From Verpa conica (taxonomy: Eukaryota > Ascomycota > Pezizomycetes > Pezizales > Morchellaceae), in the NCBI GenBank assembly GCA_033030425.1, contig JAUFSD010000008.1, positions 1,820,388-1,884,387 on the forward strand: 64,000 bases of DNA, written 5' to 3'. Under the pieces are notes generated by a model. It searched no databases, was not told the DNA's origin, and saw nothing but the letters and a program-made list of their open reading frames with translations. Positions 24,001-35,385 of this stretch are shown here, piece after piece. A program made the position numbers and the translations under genes. How positions within the stretch are numbered: the stretch's first letter is position 1; each line of letters opens with the position of its first letter.

Positions 24001-26896
24001 CAAGGAGGCGGAGGTGTTGGAACTGCAAGTGCTAGAGAGGAGGCAGAGTACCCTAGGCAAGGAGCACCCAGACACTCTCACGTCAATGAACAATCTAGCA
24101 TCAACCTACCGGAATCAAGGGCGGCACAAGGAGGCGGAGGTGTTGGAACTGCAAGTGCTGGAGGGGATGCAGAGTACCCTAGGCAAGGAGCACCCAGACA
24201 CTCTCACGTCAATGGGCAATCTAGCATCAACCTACCGGAATCAAGGGCGGCACAAGGAGGCGGAGGTGTTGGAACTGCAAGTGCTGGAGGGGATGCAGAG
24301 TACCCTAGGCAAGGAGCACCCAGACACCCTCACGTCAATGAACAATCTAGCATCAACCTACTGGAATCAAGGGCGGCACAAGGAGGCGGAGGTGTTGGAA
24401 CTGCAAGTGCTGGAGGGGAGGCAGAGTACCCTAGGCAAGGAGCACCCAGGCACTCTCGCGTCAATGGGCAATCTAGCATCAATCTACCAGAATCAAGGGC
24501 GGCACAAGGAGGCGGAGGTGTTGGAACTGCAAGTGCTGGAGGGGATGCAGAGTACCCTAGGCAAGGAGCACCCAGACACTCTCACGTCAATGAACAATCT
24601 AGCATCAACCTACCGGAATCAAGGGCGGCACAAGGAGGCGGAGGTGTTGGAACTGCAAGTGCTGGAGGGGATGCAGAGTACCCTAGGCAAGGAGCACCCA
24701 GACACTCTCACGTCAATGGGCAATCTAGCATCAACCTACCGGAATCAAGGGCGGCACAAGGAGGCGGAGGTGTTGGAACTGCAAGTGCTGGAGGGGATGC
24801 AGAGTACCCTAGGCAAGGAGCACCCAGGCACTCTCACGTCAATGAACAATCTAGCATCAACCTACTGGAATCAAGGGCGGCACAAGGAGGCGGAGGTGTT
24901 GCAACTGCAAGTGCTGGAGGGGAGGCAGCGTACCCTAGGCAAGGAGCACCCAGGCACTCTCACGTCAATGGGCAATCTAGCATCAACCTACCGGAATCAA
25001 GGGCGGCACAAGGAGGCGGAGGTGTTGGAACTGCAAGTGCTGGAGGGGATGCAGAGTACCCTAGGCAAGGAGCACCCAGACACCCTCATAGCCATGCACA
25101 ATCTACAGGCCATAACTCGTTCAAGTAACAACGAAAGCATAGAGCACATAGCAAGTGAAGTATGTAGAATGATGGAGATGACTGGTGATCCGAAGTTAGC
25201 AGAGTTCCAGATGGCACTCGAGTACGAAAGACAAGGGCGGTTAACTGAGGCAATGGAGTTGTTACAACAGCTAGCGGAAGATTTGACTAGGCAACGAACC
25301 ACATCTGCAGAGACTGCAGAGGAAATGATGTTCCAGAGGGCTGTCTCAATGAGCCTCCAGCAAGATACCCCGAGTGAATGCAGTGACAGAGAGGGGAATG
25401 CGCCAGACGAATTCGATCCAGACGCCTTCACAACTATCGATGAATTGGCTACAGCCCTAGGCCAAAACCATCCGGAAACTCTCAAAGCTACTCAAGATCT
25501 AGCGGCAACCTACTGGGAGCAAGGACGGCTGAAGGAAGTAGCTGTACTCGAACTGCGACTAGTTGATTCGATGAAGAGTACCCTAGGTGAAGATCATCCA
25601 GGCACTCTCAAAGCAATATCCAATCTAGTAATGACCTATATCAAGCAAGGGTGGCTAAGAAAAGCGGAAGAGCTGCAGCTACAAGTTGTGGAAAAGATGC
25701 AGCGTATCCAAGGTATAACGCACCCAGACACTCTCCAAGCCAACAAACTCCTTGGCGCGGTCTACTCGAAGCAAGGACGGTGGAAAGAGGCAAAGGAGAT
25801 AATAGAGCGCATGAAGGATGCAGATGATGAGATGCTACAGCAAGCTATCAAGATGAGCCTCATTTCGGAGGGTGCTGGTGGAGGTAGCAGCGAAGGAGGG
25901 GAGGGGAAATTAGGAAATAAAAGTGGAGAGACCTTGAAGATCATGGCCAATCAAGCAGCTACCTACTGGGACCTAGGGCAGTGGAGAGAAGCAGGGGGCC
26001 TGGAGCTAAAAGTGATGCGTTCGAGGGATCTGATCCTAGGAAATGAACACCCAAGCACTTTGCTGGCTAAGACCAATCTAGCAGCGACTTATCAAGAACA
26101 AGGACGATGGGAAGAAGCGGAGGCGCTGGAGATAGAGGTAATGGAGGCGAGGAAGGAGAAACTAGGGACCGGACATCAAGACACCCTCATTGCTATTGCA
26201 AATCTAGCGGGGACCTATTCACATCGAGGAAAGTGGAAAGAGGCGGAGGAGTTGAACCTACACGTAGTGCAGGTAAGGAGGCAGCGCTTAGGCAAGGACC
26301 ATCCAAGCACTTTGTCAGCTATGGCAAGTCTAGCAACAAACCATTGGCATCTAGAGGAGCTGGAGAACGCGGAAAAATTAGAGCTGAAAGTGCTGGAGGC
26401 AAGGCGCAGAATCTTAGGAAAGGAGCACCCGGACACACTTACGGCTACCGGAAACCTAGCAGCGACCTATGCGAGCCAAGATCGATACGAAGATGCAGAA
26501 GAACTGCAGAAAGAGGTACTCGAAGTGCTTATGAGGACCCGAGGAAACAATCATTTCGAAACAGTATCTGCTTTAGAGTTGGTCCAAGTATACTATGATG
26601 GGAAGATAAGAAAGCAGAGCAGCGAACACGTACCAGAGGAAGCAGGGCTGGGATTCTTTGAGGAAATCGGAGCTAGAATGAAAGCTTCTGTTCTCATCTC
26701 CTGTCTTTTCTTTTTGTCCTTCTTCATTTCTTTCATTTCCTTTTCCTGTTTATTATTTTCAAATCTCGTCATGTATTTTCTTTTCTTTTTACCATTACGG
26801 ATTTACGACAGCGAAGCTATCATACAGAGGTTTAGGGTGTTCATAGATCGAGTTGCTGATTTAACTGGGAGGTTTGAAGATGTACGGGTGAGATGA
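21074..26896 (+). CDS. SesB lipase / NB-ARC / TPR protein (fungal NLR)
   Basis: Exons 21074-21141, 21194-21422, 21483-21542, 21711-22010, 22069-22270, 22361-23029, 23128-23460, 23523-26896; 1744 residues. N-terminal SesB-type alpha/beta-hydrolase: YGVKVLVEG, VAVHGLDGHRERTW, nucleophile AHSIGG (Ser ~111), LFFGTPHQG, His in NHEDMVKY. NB-ARC from ~300: P-loop GTGGVGKT (~338-345), Walker B LLVIDNADD (~446), GTIIITSRR (~469), GSLPLA (~521), and winged-helix end IHPLVHLWAQ (~647). From ~739 kinesin-light-chain-like TPRs, with nine near-identical 42-residue units at ~753-1131, then two UIM-like helices (~1220 and ~1387) among diverged TPRs. The last ~80 residues include a hydrophobic run (SVLISCLFFLSFFISF) from T-rich DNA and may be read-through of an untranslated end. 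By family: an NTP-driven switch with a lipase effector. Confidence 0.85.
23921..25054 (+). repeat. Nine tandem 126-bp units encoding TPRs
   Basis: AGTACCCTAGGCAAGGAGCA recurs exactly every 126 bases from 23921 to 25055, giving nine complete units and a partial tenth. Each encodes 42 residues (TLGKEHPDTL...NLASTYRNQGRHKEAEVL). Differences between units are few and include D/G in HPDTL, N/G after SM, R/W/Q before NQGR and RR/GM/GR near the unit end. Unit pairs 2-4 and 6-8 repeat the same variants, suggesting a multi-unit duplication. Confidence 0.95.
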
Positions 26897-29867
26897 GGTC
26901 TTTCAGGAGACGGATCTAGATGAGAGACGGGATTTCTACTATTTCAGGTTCTTTGCTTTCATTTTTTCCATTTAGTTAATCTATTGAACTTCATTACTTA
27001 GAACATAAGCTTCTCTCATATTTTCCTTTAATAAATTAATGTTTTCTTTTAAATTTTTGAGCACAAAACTGGTACGCTAGAGGTATTAGTTGCGCCTTAT
27101 AAGAACCCAGTGACCTAAACCCTACACAAGGATATCCATTTCCCAGGTGTCATGCTTGACTGCTATATTAGCTAACTCCTATAAGGTAAGGACTCTAGCA
27201 AATTCTCGCCCCCCGAAGTTCACTCCTCGTCAAGCATATTAGCGGTCCACTAGGAGTATTTCCACGGTGCCGCAAGGAGCCATTTAGGGATATTTTTAGT
27301 AAGACTCTAGGCCTTTCCCGAGACCTCTATAAGCCTTCTGTTGATTATCTTTTGGCCTCCGACCAGACCTCGAAACAGTAGTGTTTGCCTCTGTATAAGA
27401 TAATAATTGAGGTATTGTTTTGGTGCTGCGTTTGGTCTTTCCAAACGTCGCCTGACCTTTAAACCGGCCGGATCGAGCGGGCGGGGGTCGGGGATGAGAA
27501 TAGCAAAGGGGGGAATTGCTGGAGTGTTAAGCGAAACAAAGGATGAGTAGTAGAATGAAGTTAATTGAAGATGCGGGAATTGGACTAACTTTGTTACGTT
27601 GAGTTTGGAGTACCTCTTGACGATTGTTTTTTTCCCTTCTGGCCTAGGTCCATGTAAGTAATGGGGCAAACAGGCAGGAACAGGTGTAGAATGGGCGCTT
27701 ATTTTCGTTTCTTTACTGGCTGTTTCTGTCAGTCCACGTGCACTAGCTCGGTAATGCTCTAACCGAACAATGACCTAAACAGAAAACAGAACGGGGACAT
27801 GTACTTATGATTAATTCATTCATTCAAACAGAACGGGGAACACTCGGGTGGATCATCGGATATCACTCGGCCCTTACCGTCTTCTTTAGGTATAGTGGGG
27901 TTGGTGGGAGTGTTCACGTAGATTGCTTACTATGGGCTTGTCTAGGTCCCAATAAACAATTTAATTCGAGTTATTTGGCGATATGGATTTCGTATGGAGA
28001 GAGGTATGGAAATACTCGGTACGCTCTTGCAGTAATACGAACAGCTCCAATAGGCTGCTCCGGGATATTCTTAAATAGGTATTAGTAAGCCGTCTCCGAG
28101 AGAACCCCGAGTATCCGGATGCTTATATGTCGAGACTCCCGACTGTATAAACACCAATTTCTATCATTATTATATATCGGTGAATTCAAGAACATTGCGT
28201 ACTTGATTGATTTCCCTAAGGAGTGCATCTACTATCTTTGGTGTTGCCACCTCACGCCAAGTGCTGTGGGTTAATCCCGGGCGTACCTCTCACCACCTTG
28301 TCTCCTTCCATCGTGACTGTCATACCGTGTATCTATGGTTCTTGCGAGGGTCCTCCCCTCTACCCCCGCACTCCCAAACCCTTCGCTGCCCTGGCCTAAA
28401 TCAACTTTCCCTAGATTCGCTATTATAATTTGCATACCTAACGACTGATACACGTCACCGCTAAAGTCGGCTATCACACCGGCACTTAGAGGATACTAGC
28501 GGGTGGAGGCTGAGGGTAAGACGTAGTAGAGAAAGGTACCGATTACCTCAAGCTTCGCGAAATGTCATATAGATGGTCTTTCTCCCCGTTTGTCAGACAC
28601 AGGCGCTATCCACTAAACCTTCTAGGTAAAAATGCAAGGCATTCAGCGATATGTGAGATATGACGACATGGCAACCCGGCGCTGTGGTAGGATACACGCC
28701 GCAGGAAGGCCGAGCCGAACTCGATCACGTTGCACGAGAGGGTCGGGATCTTCATACCTGTTTTAAATGGCATAGGTGGATTAAATTATTCTGTTAAAAA
28801 TTAGAACCCTCACACAAGACATCGCTTCTGGAGGATCCTTTATCCTCACAAATGGGTAACCTGGGTCCTCGAGATGTGATACTGCCTTTTTTTCTCTACC
28901 TTCGATGATCTTCACGGCTGAGCTGGGGACGCTGCACGGTGCCGCATAGACAATGTCTCAGGGTGGTGATCGCTCCACCCGAGATACAGTAATATAATGG
29001 CTGCCAACTTGGCTAGCTGTAATACCGTAAGCACTTGTATGCGCGATTATCCGCTTTACGCGCGTGATTATATACATGGAGTGCATTATCCTACCTTGCG
29101 CGCCTTGTCATATCAGTTTGGATACCAATGTTTGATGGGAAGCCTCGTAGGAAATAACATCTGTCCTACTCTAGCCGAGATCAACCCAGGTTAAAACCCG
29201 GAGCCGTAGCCATGGTGCGCCTGATCTTGGTAGACAAGGAATGTTTATAGGTAAATAGTAATTAGGTTAATATCCACTCAGAGTATTTTCTTATACTCGT
29301 CACAGTCAATAAGTACCTGGAAATCCTATTAGGGAATATCCATTGGATACAGAGGCCTCATTGTTAAAGATACTTATCCATTGTTGAGAACACTCAGCTA
29401 CATTTCCGGGTAATTATCAGGTAGTAAGTTAGCAAGTGACTTTTGTAAAACTCTTGACCTATATATATACCTGGGATATTGAATTCCGTGGTTGAATACC
29501 TACATAACCACTCAACCAAAAGGGCGACCAGTGTATTCAAATTTGGGCTGTTAGACCTCTACTGGGTTATGAGATATAGTAATGTGTGCCTCATGTAGGC
29601 ATTGTGGGAAGGTAGCTACCAATCGATCGAGTCTCCTACCTGAGCGACCGGATTCAAAGCAGGTTTTGGCGCCAGGTAAGGTGGCACAGATATGCTACCC
29701 CATCCCTTTCCCCCCGCAAACCCTCAGCGATTAAATAACATCTGCGGGAGAGGTTAAAGCTCACCCCCGGCCAGTCAAACGGAAAGAAAAGTTGCACTAA
29801 TATATATCTTCATTACCCCCACAAAGCCTGCTTTGTTGCTTGTACTCACAATCTTCCATCCTGCACT
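26897..29867. other. Intergenic, no gene recognised
   Basis: Three kilobases. The T-rich start is the likely 3' UTR of the preceding gene. A 120-codon minus-strand frame at 27307-27669 and a 92-codon plus-strand frame at 27807-28085 show no family features. No transposon ends recognised. Confidence 0.4.
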
Positions 29868-32800
29868 GTGAAGCCCTCCAAGAATGTCTTCCGAGTTCGG
29901 GGCCTTCCCCTTACAGCTACCACCAGCGACCTGAAAAGATCACTTTGCAATGAGGATGAGGGAATAAGAATCAGAGCAACAACTGCTCCTTCTTGCTATG
30001 ATAATCAAAGAAAGACCGCTCTTATACAGTTCGAACCTAGCCCCCCGCCCTGCTTGAATGATGTTTCTGCCGGTACCTCTAAGTTCTATCAGATGGAAAT
30101 TGAAGTTGGTGATTCATTCTTTGACATAACTATCGATAAGGATTTCTACGGCCTTACGCAGCTGTACCCCACACCTGAAAACTCGGAGATCACAGCAGAG
30201 TAAGATATCCAAAAGTCTACACTAGTGACTTATCGCAAGAACTAATTTATTGATTAGTATCGTAGCGGTCACAGGACTTGCTGGTCATGCATTCGGATCA
30301 TGGCGAGGAAAGGGTTCGCTGGGAAGGATGTGGCTCCGGGACTTTCTCCCCATTGATCTTCCGAATTGTAGAACCATGACATATGGTTATGATTCGAAGC
30401 TCCATAGTGCTGGAATTCATGAGATTCTAGACTATAATCGTGCTTTTCTGGAGGAATTGAAGAAAGCAAGGGCGTCGAACGAAGTAAGTTGTAGAGATTA
30501 CACTTCCGTTCTTAGAATTTCCATACAAACACCACTATTTACCTAATAAGAAAAGTGAGGCACACTGAAGGTATCTTTTTAACGGCTATGTACTTGCAGC
30601 TCCTCTATTTGTTTCTCATTATAACTTCAAGCCGCATATTTAAAGTAGAAAGACTAACGGATGTTGACACTAGGAAAGAGTAAGACCAATAATATTCATT
30701 GGCCACAGCTTTGGAGGGATCATTATTGCTCAGGTAAGCCCTAACAGTTTGCTATCTCTTTTCCTATGCCGGAGGAGTTTTTTTGGGCACTTAGCACATC
30801 AACGCTTGCGTACACCTCGGCCCCTTTGATGATATTGAGGGCCGAGGTGATGTAGGATATTCTGTATGAGCTGGTTAATAACACTCCCGTAGCGCTATAC
30901 ATGTTTGAAATAGGTACTAACATGATACTGAAGTCCTTGGTTAGAAGCAAAGAGTGCGATGAGAATGATGATCCCGCTATACATGCAATATACGAGGCAA
31001 CCTACGCTGTGATCTTCTTTGGCACCCCACACCGTGGACTTGTAGTGGACGATATCCTTGGCATGCTGGACCCAAAAGTTGATGCGGAAAGAGTCAAGCT
31101 TATCAATTCGATCAACAAAAACTCCGACAAACTCCGTCCGGAACTAGAGAGGTTTGTTAATCTTGCAATGCGACTAAAAATCGTGACTTTTTACGAAAGA
31201 CTTCAGAGCAAGAGGCCGGTAATGGTATGAAATAAATTATCCGCCTATTATCTATATAAACTCACGATATTTTAGGGAGAGGACGGCTACGCTAGGATCG
31301 GGGAATACGTGACCTCAGTCTATTCGGACTCGGCGTTGCTGAATCTTGGTGCGGCAGTTGAGCGGAAAATACCCGTTGACGCCGACCACACACAAATCGT
31401 GAAGTTTGACAGCCGAGACGATGAGGCGTACTGGAGCACCCGCTGCTATCTGCAAGAGTTTGAAAAAGAGGCCCCAGAGTATTTCCTTAGGAAATTTTGT
31501 AAGTATACTCAAATCCAGTATTATGGATTTATGGCTAACCCAAGTATAGCAGGAATAAATAGAATTCCTAGCCCGATCCCTCCCTGGGGTACAGACTTTA
31601 CACGACCAGCCATGACACCGCCACATTTTGACACGACCACTGCGTATGATGCGATAGTCCGTAGAAAATTAGGTGATCTAAAGCGGCTATGCAACGCAAA
31701 TTTGTTGAACCCAAGCAACGTTAATTTAAGGCAGGCTGGTGGTACTACGCTGCTCCACATGGCAGCCGAAGCCGGAGAAGAAAGTAAAGAGATGATGACG
31801 ATGCTCCTCGGAAAAGGGGCAGATGTAACAGCGAAAGATCACAGTCAAAGGACAGCATTGGACTTGGCAGCTCTTGGTGGACATGAAGATCTGGTTCAGC
31901 TGCTGCTCGAGAGAGATGCAGATATCACAGCAAGCGACGAAAAAGGGTGGACTGTACTGCATGGGACAGCATTCAAGGGACACACGAGTGTAGTGAGAAC
32001 GCTGCTAGAGCGTGGTGCAAAGATCTCCTCCACCACAAATGATGGATGCACGGTATTGCACGTAGCGGTTGATGGAGGACACGAGGACACAGTAAAGCTG
32101 CTTCTGAGTAAGGGAGCAGATGTCACGGCAAAAACCTCGGCGGGTGCCACAGCCCTATACTTGGCAGCCGTGAGAGGACGAGGGGACATAGTCGAAGTAC
32201 TTCTAAAACATGGTGCTAACGTCACCACTAAAACTGGTGCAGGGTGGACAGTACTGCATGGGGCAGCAAACAAGGGGCACATGAGTGTTGTGAGAGCTCT
32301 GCTACAAAATGGTGCGGAGATTGATGAGAAAGCCGAGGACGGGTCTACTGCTCTCTACCTAGCAACTCTCAATGGGCACAATGATATAGCCAAGCTACTA
32401 CGGGAATGTAGCCCTAATACTGTATCGAGAGGCTTGATAGTGACAAACGACGTAGGGAAACTTCGGCAAGCAAGCACACACGCCCCCACCTCTCCCGGAA
32501 TTGCTTCAGTTTGCTGGGGTGGGGTACGTATGCGTATTTACTGGCAAGACGACCTTGGTAGAGTTCGTGACACACTGTGGAATGGAACATGGACTGGTGG
32601 AACTGAGAGAAACATCATTACTATGGCCAAAAAATCCACACCTTTAGCCGCGGTCCAATGGAACAATGGCACGCAGGTCAGTAAACCTTGAATACTTCAC
32701 TGTAGACATAGTTTTACTAATATAGGCTAGATACGTGTGTACTATTTGGATAACAACAATATTATCCAAGAGTATTGCTGGGAAGGTTCAGGTTGGTCCC

Positions 32801-33449
32801 TGGGATCCTTGGGTCAATATTGCATAGCCGCAGCTCCAAGCAGCAAACTTGCTGCTATCGTATGGAATGGACCCAATATCCGCCTTTACTACCAATGCCC
32901 CAATGATGCCGCTATCCAGGAATACTGCTGCGGCTCCTCCGGGTGGGTTAAGGGTGCAAATCTTCTCACCGATGCTTGCATTGGCTCCAACCTGGCTGCA
33001 GTCTACTGGAATGGTTACCTCCGCATCTACTACCAGAACTTGGAAAACTGTATTCGCGAGCTTTGTTATGATGGAAATTGGACTAAGAGTGAGAACTAAC
33101 TAATCCATGCTGATTTGGGCACAGGAGTTATTGACACTGGGTGATTGTAGGTATATTCAGCCACGATGCCTTGCCTGGAAGCTCATTAGCTGCGATCTGT
33201 TGGCCTAGTGAGCTTAAAATAAGGGTCTATTGGGAAAGTAGTTCTAATGAGCTTACTGAGGCTGTATATCCGGATCGATGGGGAGTCTCGAAGAAAGTCA
33301 CCAAGATCTACCCAAAAAGTAGACTCAGTGCTGTGTGTTGGGGAGTTTCTGAAGTTCGTGTGTTCTCACAAGGGAGTGGGGTTTCTGTGAATAAATGGAT
33401 CCCGGATAACGGAGGGGGGGCGGGAGGATCACGGATTCCCACTGGTTGA
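29868..33449 (+). CDS. SesB-type lipase / ankyrin / fucose-specific lectin fusion
   Basis: Exons 29868-30199, 30258-30483, 30674-30733, 30934-31224, 31276-32676, 32731-33088, 33151-33449; 988 codons. Residues 1-111: RRM-like start (VFRVRGLPLTAT...TALIQF) ending IDKDFYGLTQLYP. Residues ~112-420: SesB-type hydrolase with VAVTGLAGHAFGSW, GHSFGG nucleophile (Ser ~198), IFFGTPHRG, and His in DADHTQIVKF. Residues ~456-690: seven ankyrin repeats. Residues ~710-988: six blades of the fungal fucose-lectin propeller, each with an (L/I)AAVxWNG...IRVYYQ...I.E...GW pattern. There is no NB-ARC or NACHT. The expected start position is GTG, not ATG, and no in-frame ATG lies in the first exon upstream; the start may be lost or non-canonical. 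Likely a glycan-sensing effector protein (inference). Confidence 0.8.
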
Positions 33450-34674
33450 TTGCTTCGACTATACTTTGTACATGATAATGCCAGTTTATGTGTGATATTA
33501 AGTGCTGGACTCTAGCCTTCGTTAAGCACCAGGCGACGCAGGTACCCGTTCGCTTACCAAGTGTTACCCCGCACAGTTGAGGCTCTGCGGATATACCCGA
33601 GTGGGGTAGATGCCAAGGGTTTGACACGTGACGACTTGGGAGTGGATTGTGTCTTTTCACTGTTTTATTCTTGTTTCCTCATTAATTACATGACGTTAAG
33701 GTAAGCCTTGTTGAAAGCCGGAGGATTTGCTCATCCAATATCGGCGGTGCTTCGGGTACTATAAGCGGGTAGCGGGTCCTTTATTTCATTTTTAATTTTA
33801 TCCGTTTCTTTGGCCCTTGCTGCTTTGGTCGGAGGATTTCTATACGGAACGAGTATCTATTTTTAATTAAAGATAGTTAGTTTGGGTTACCTAGGAAGCC
33901 CTTTAATATTCTGTTTGTAGTTCACAGTTTTGTTAGCTGTACCTGCGTTAGGGGTGAAGTATTAGAACCCTGAAAAGGGAAATATATCGATCGCACAGAT
34001 CCATGACGGAATAAAACACGGCAAGAGACAGTATCGCATGGTGGTAGCAACAGCGCAAAACTACGACCGCTCAGGTCCGTGACAGCCTGGTCTGCCCCAA
34101 TACTTCCCCTGATGCACAGACCCCGCATTTTGCAGTAGATCCGCTAACCCTATGCTACTCCTAAGCCTTTCCCCGGCCCGGATATAATATGTCTGAGACC
34201 AGAGATGGCGAGTTTCTCGAGTAGGTACGGTATTCCACCTAGAAATAGTATAGAATCCTAAAGCCACACTCTTGGCAACCACCTAAATAAGGAGGAATTA
34301 TACAGTAGAGGTGCGCCCCCGGTGATAGTCTTGAATTCCCTACTAGGCAGCGGAGCATCTGGTTGGAAGGAAGAATTATCCGGTACTCCTTTCGGCCTAC
34401 TTTCCCTATTACGTTTGTTGGAATTCATCTTCTCGGTTCTTGTCGCCCCAATAAGGGACTACTACCTCTCAGCCGGATTTGTTTTTCGGCGACTATTAAA
34501 GCTCAGCCATTTCCGTCACCCTATCTCTATCATCACCCATTCAACCCACTGTCGCGACTCTCTACTTAAGGCTCTCTATACAAGAAAACTTTCAGCTACT
34601 GTACACAGTGAACCGCTTCATATTGAACCCTCCTATCTAATCCTTTCGTACCGTCAAAGTCAACTAGGTCCACG
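33450..34674. other. Intergenic holding duplicated flanks of the small-protein locus
   Basis: No gene seen. 33745-33925 repeats the 3' flank of the secreted-protein gene (see separate entries), and 34125-34215 is repeated at 36105-36190 upstream of its second copy (CCGGATATAATATGTCTGAG versus CCGGATATATAATGTCTGAG). The remainder is unremarkable. Confidence 0.55.
33745..33925 (+). repeat. Duplicated 3' flank, copy A
   Basis: CGGGTACTATAAGCGGGTAG followed by GTCCT, then a T-rich stretch, GCTTTGGTCGGAGG, GAACGAGTATCTATTT and TTAATTAAAGATAGTTAG. It matches the 3' flanks at 35088-35385 and 43930-44230. No coding copy of the secreted protein precedes it, so the gene part of this unit was lost. Confidence 0.6.
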
Positions 34675-35069
34675 ATGAAGCTTACTCTTATACTCGTTAT
34701 TGCCGGCCTTGCTGCCACTGTCCCCGCTCAAAGCCTTACTAGTTGCATTGTATGTATTTTATGACTGAGTAACATCTGTTGGGGGGGATCTTTATGTTAA
34801 CATTCTACAGAATTCATGCCGTGCCGACGCTACAGAGCTTGCGGCGAGCGGTTACGAGATTGAAGATCGATGCAGAAGTTTAGCCGACTGCATTAGCGAA
34901 TGTCCGGAGGGTGAATCCGCAGCGAACTGCGTTCGAGACGTTTGCAATGACCCTGTTGATATAAGTAAGTGGTCCTTGTCTGATTCTTTAGAGATGGTTG
35001 TAACAATAATAATGAATATTGTTTGTAGATGACAACCTTCTTGCTCTTTGTGAAATCGGGGCAATATAG
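34675..35069 (+). CDS. Small secreted cysteine-rich protein, 8 Cys
   Basis: Three exons, 34675-34749, 34811-34964 and 35029-35069, with introns of 61 and 64 bases (GTATGT...CAG and GTAAGT...TAG), give an 89-residue protein. Signal peptide MKLTLILVIAGLAATVPAQ; the mature chain is about 70 residues. Eight cysteines (TSCI, NSCR, DRCR, ADCI, SECP, ANCV, DVCN, ALCE) could form four disulfides. The mature part is acidic. No family recognised. Size, signal peptide and Cys content are those of fungal secreted effectors or small antimicrobial proteins; which one is unknown. A second, damaged copy starts at 36768, ~2.1 kb downstream. Confidence 0.7.
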
Positions 35070-35087
35070 GGGTAATTTCATTCATAG

Positions 35088-35385
35088 TGGTAGTCTATAC
35101 CAAGTACTCGTAAGCGGGTAACGAGACCTTTTAGTCTTGATTTCTTTGGTGCTTGTTGCCTCGACCGAGGGTGTCTGTAGGGAACGGGCATCTGTTCCGT
35201 TTTTGTTTAAAATTATTTAATTAGGGTTAGTTATGTTGAAGTAGGAAGTCTCTGAGTATTCGGCTTGTAGTTTTATTTTGGCTCTTTGGCAAGTAGATGT
35301 TTATATACACCAAATAAAAGAGTGCACAAAAGTCAGCTGAGGCAGTAAGTTCGGCGCTTGGTATTTTATTCCATGTCGTTAGTGG
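35088..35385 (+). repeat. Duplicated 3' flank, copy B
   Basis: CCAAGTACTCGTAAGCGGGTAACGAG, then TTTTAGTCTTG, TTTCTTTGGTGCTTGTTG, AATTAGGGTTAGTTATG, and ends in the GTAAGTTCGGCGCTTGGT region. It is colinear with copy C at 43930-44230 over about 300 bases with many substitutions, and more distantly with copy A. Confidence 0.7.

Noticed and set aside
23921..25054. CRISPR-like regular repeats
   Set aside because: The 126-bp period is continuous with no unique spacers, encodes TPRs in frame, and the genome is eukaryotic.
24997..25485. Long minus-strand frame opposite the TPR region
   Set aside because: It mirrors the repetitive coding strand (Ser/Cys-rich shadow translation) and has no domain; the plus strand is clearly coding.
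26678..26896. C-terminal transmembrane anchor of the TPR protein
   Set aside because: The hydrophobic run comes from a T-rich tract typical of 3' flanks; it is kept in the frame but not claimed as an anchor without transcript data.
27307..28085. 120-codon minus and 92-codon plus frames
   Set aside because: No domain, no splice partner and no repeat relationship; likely chance frames.
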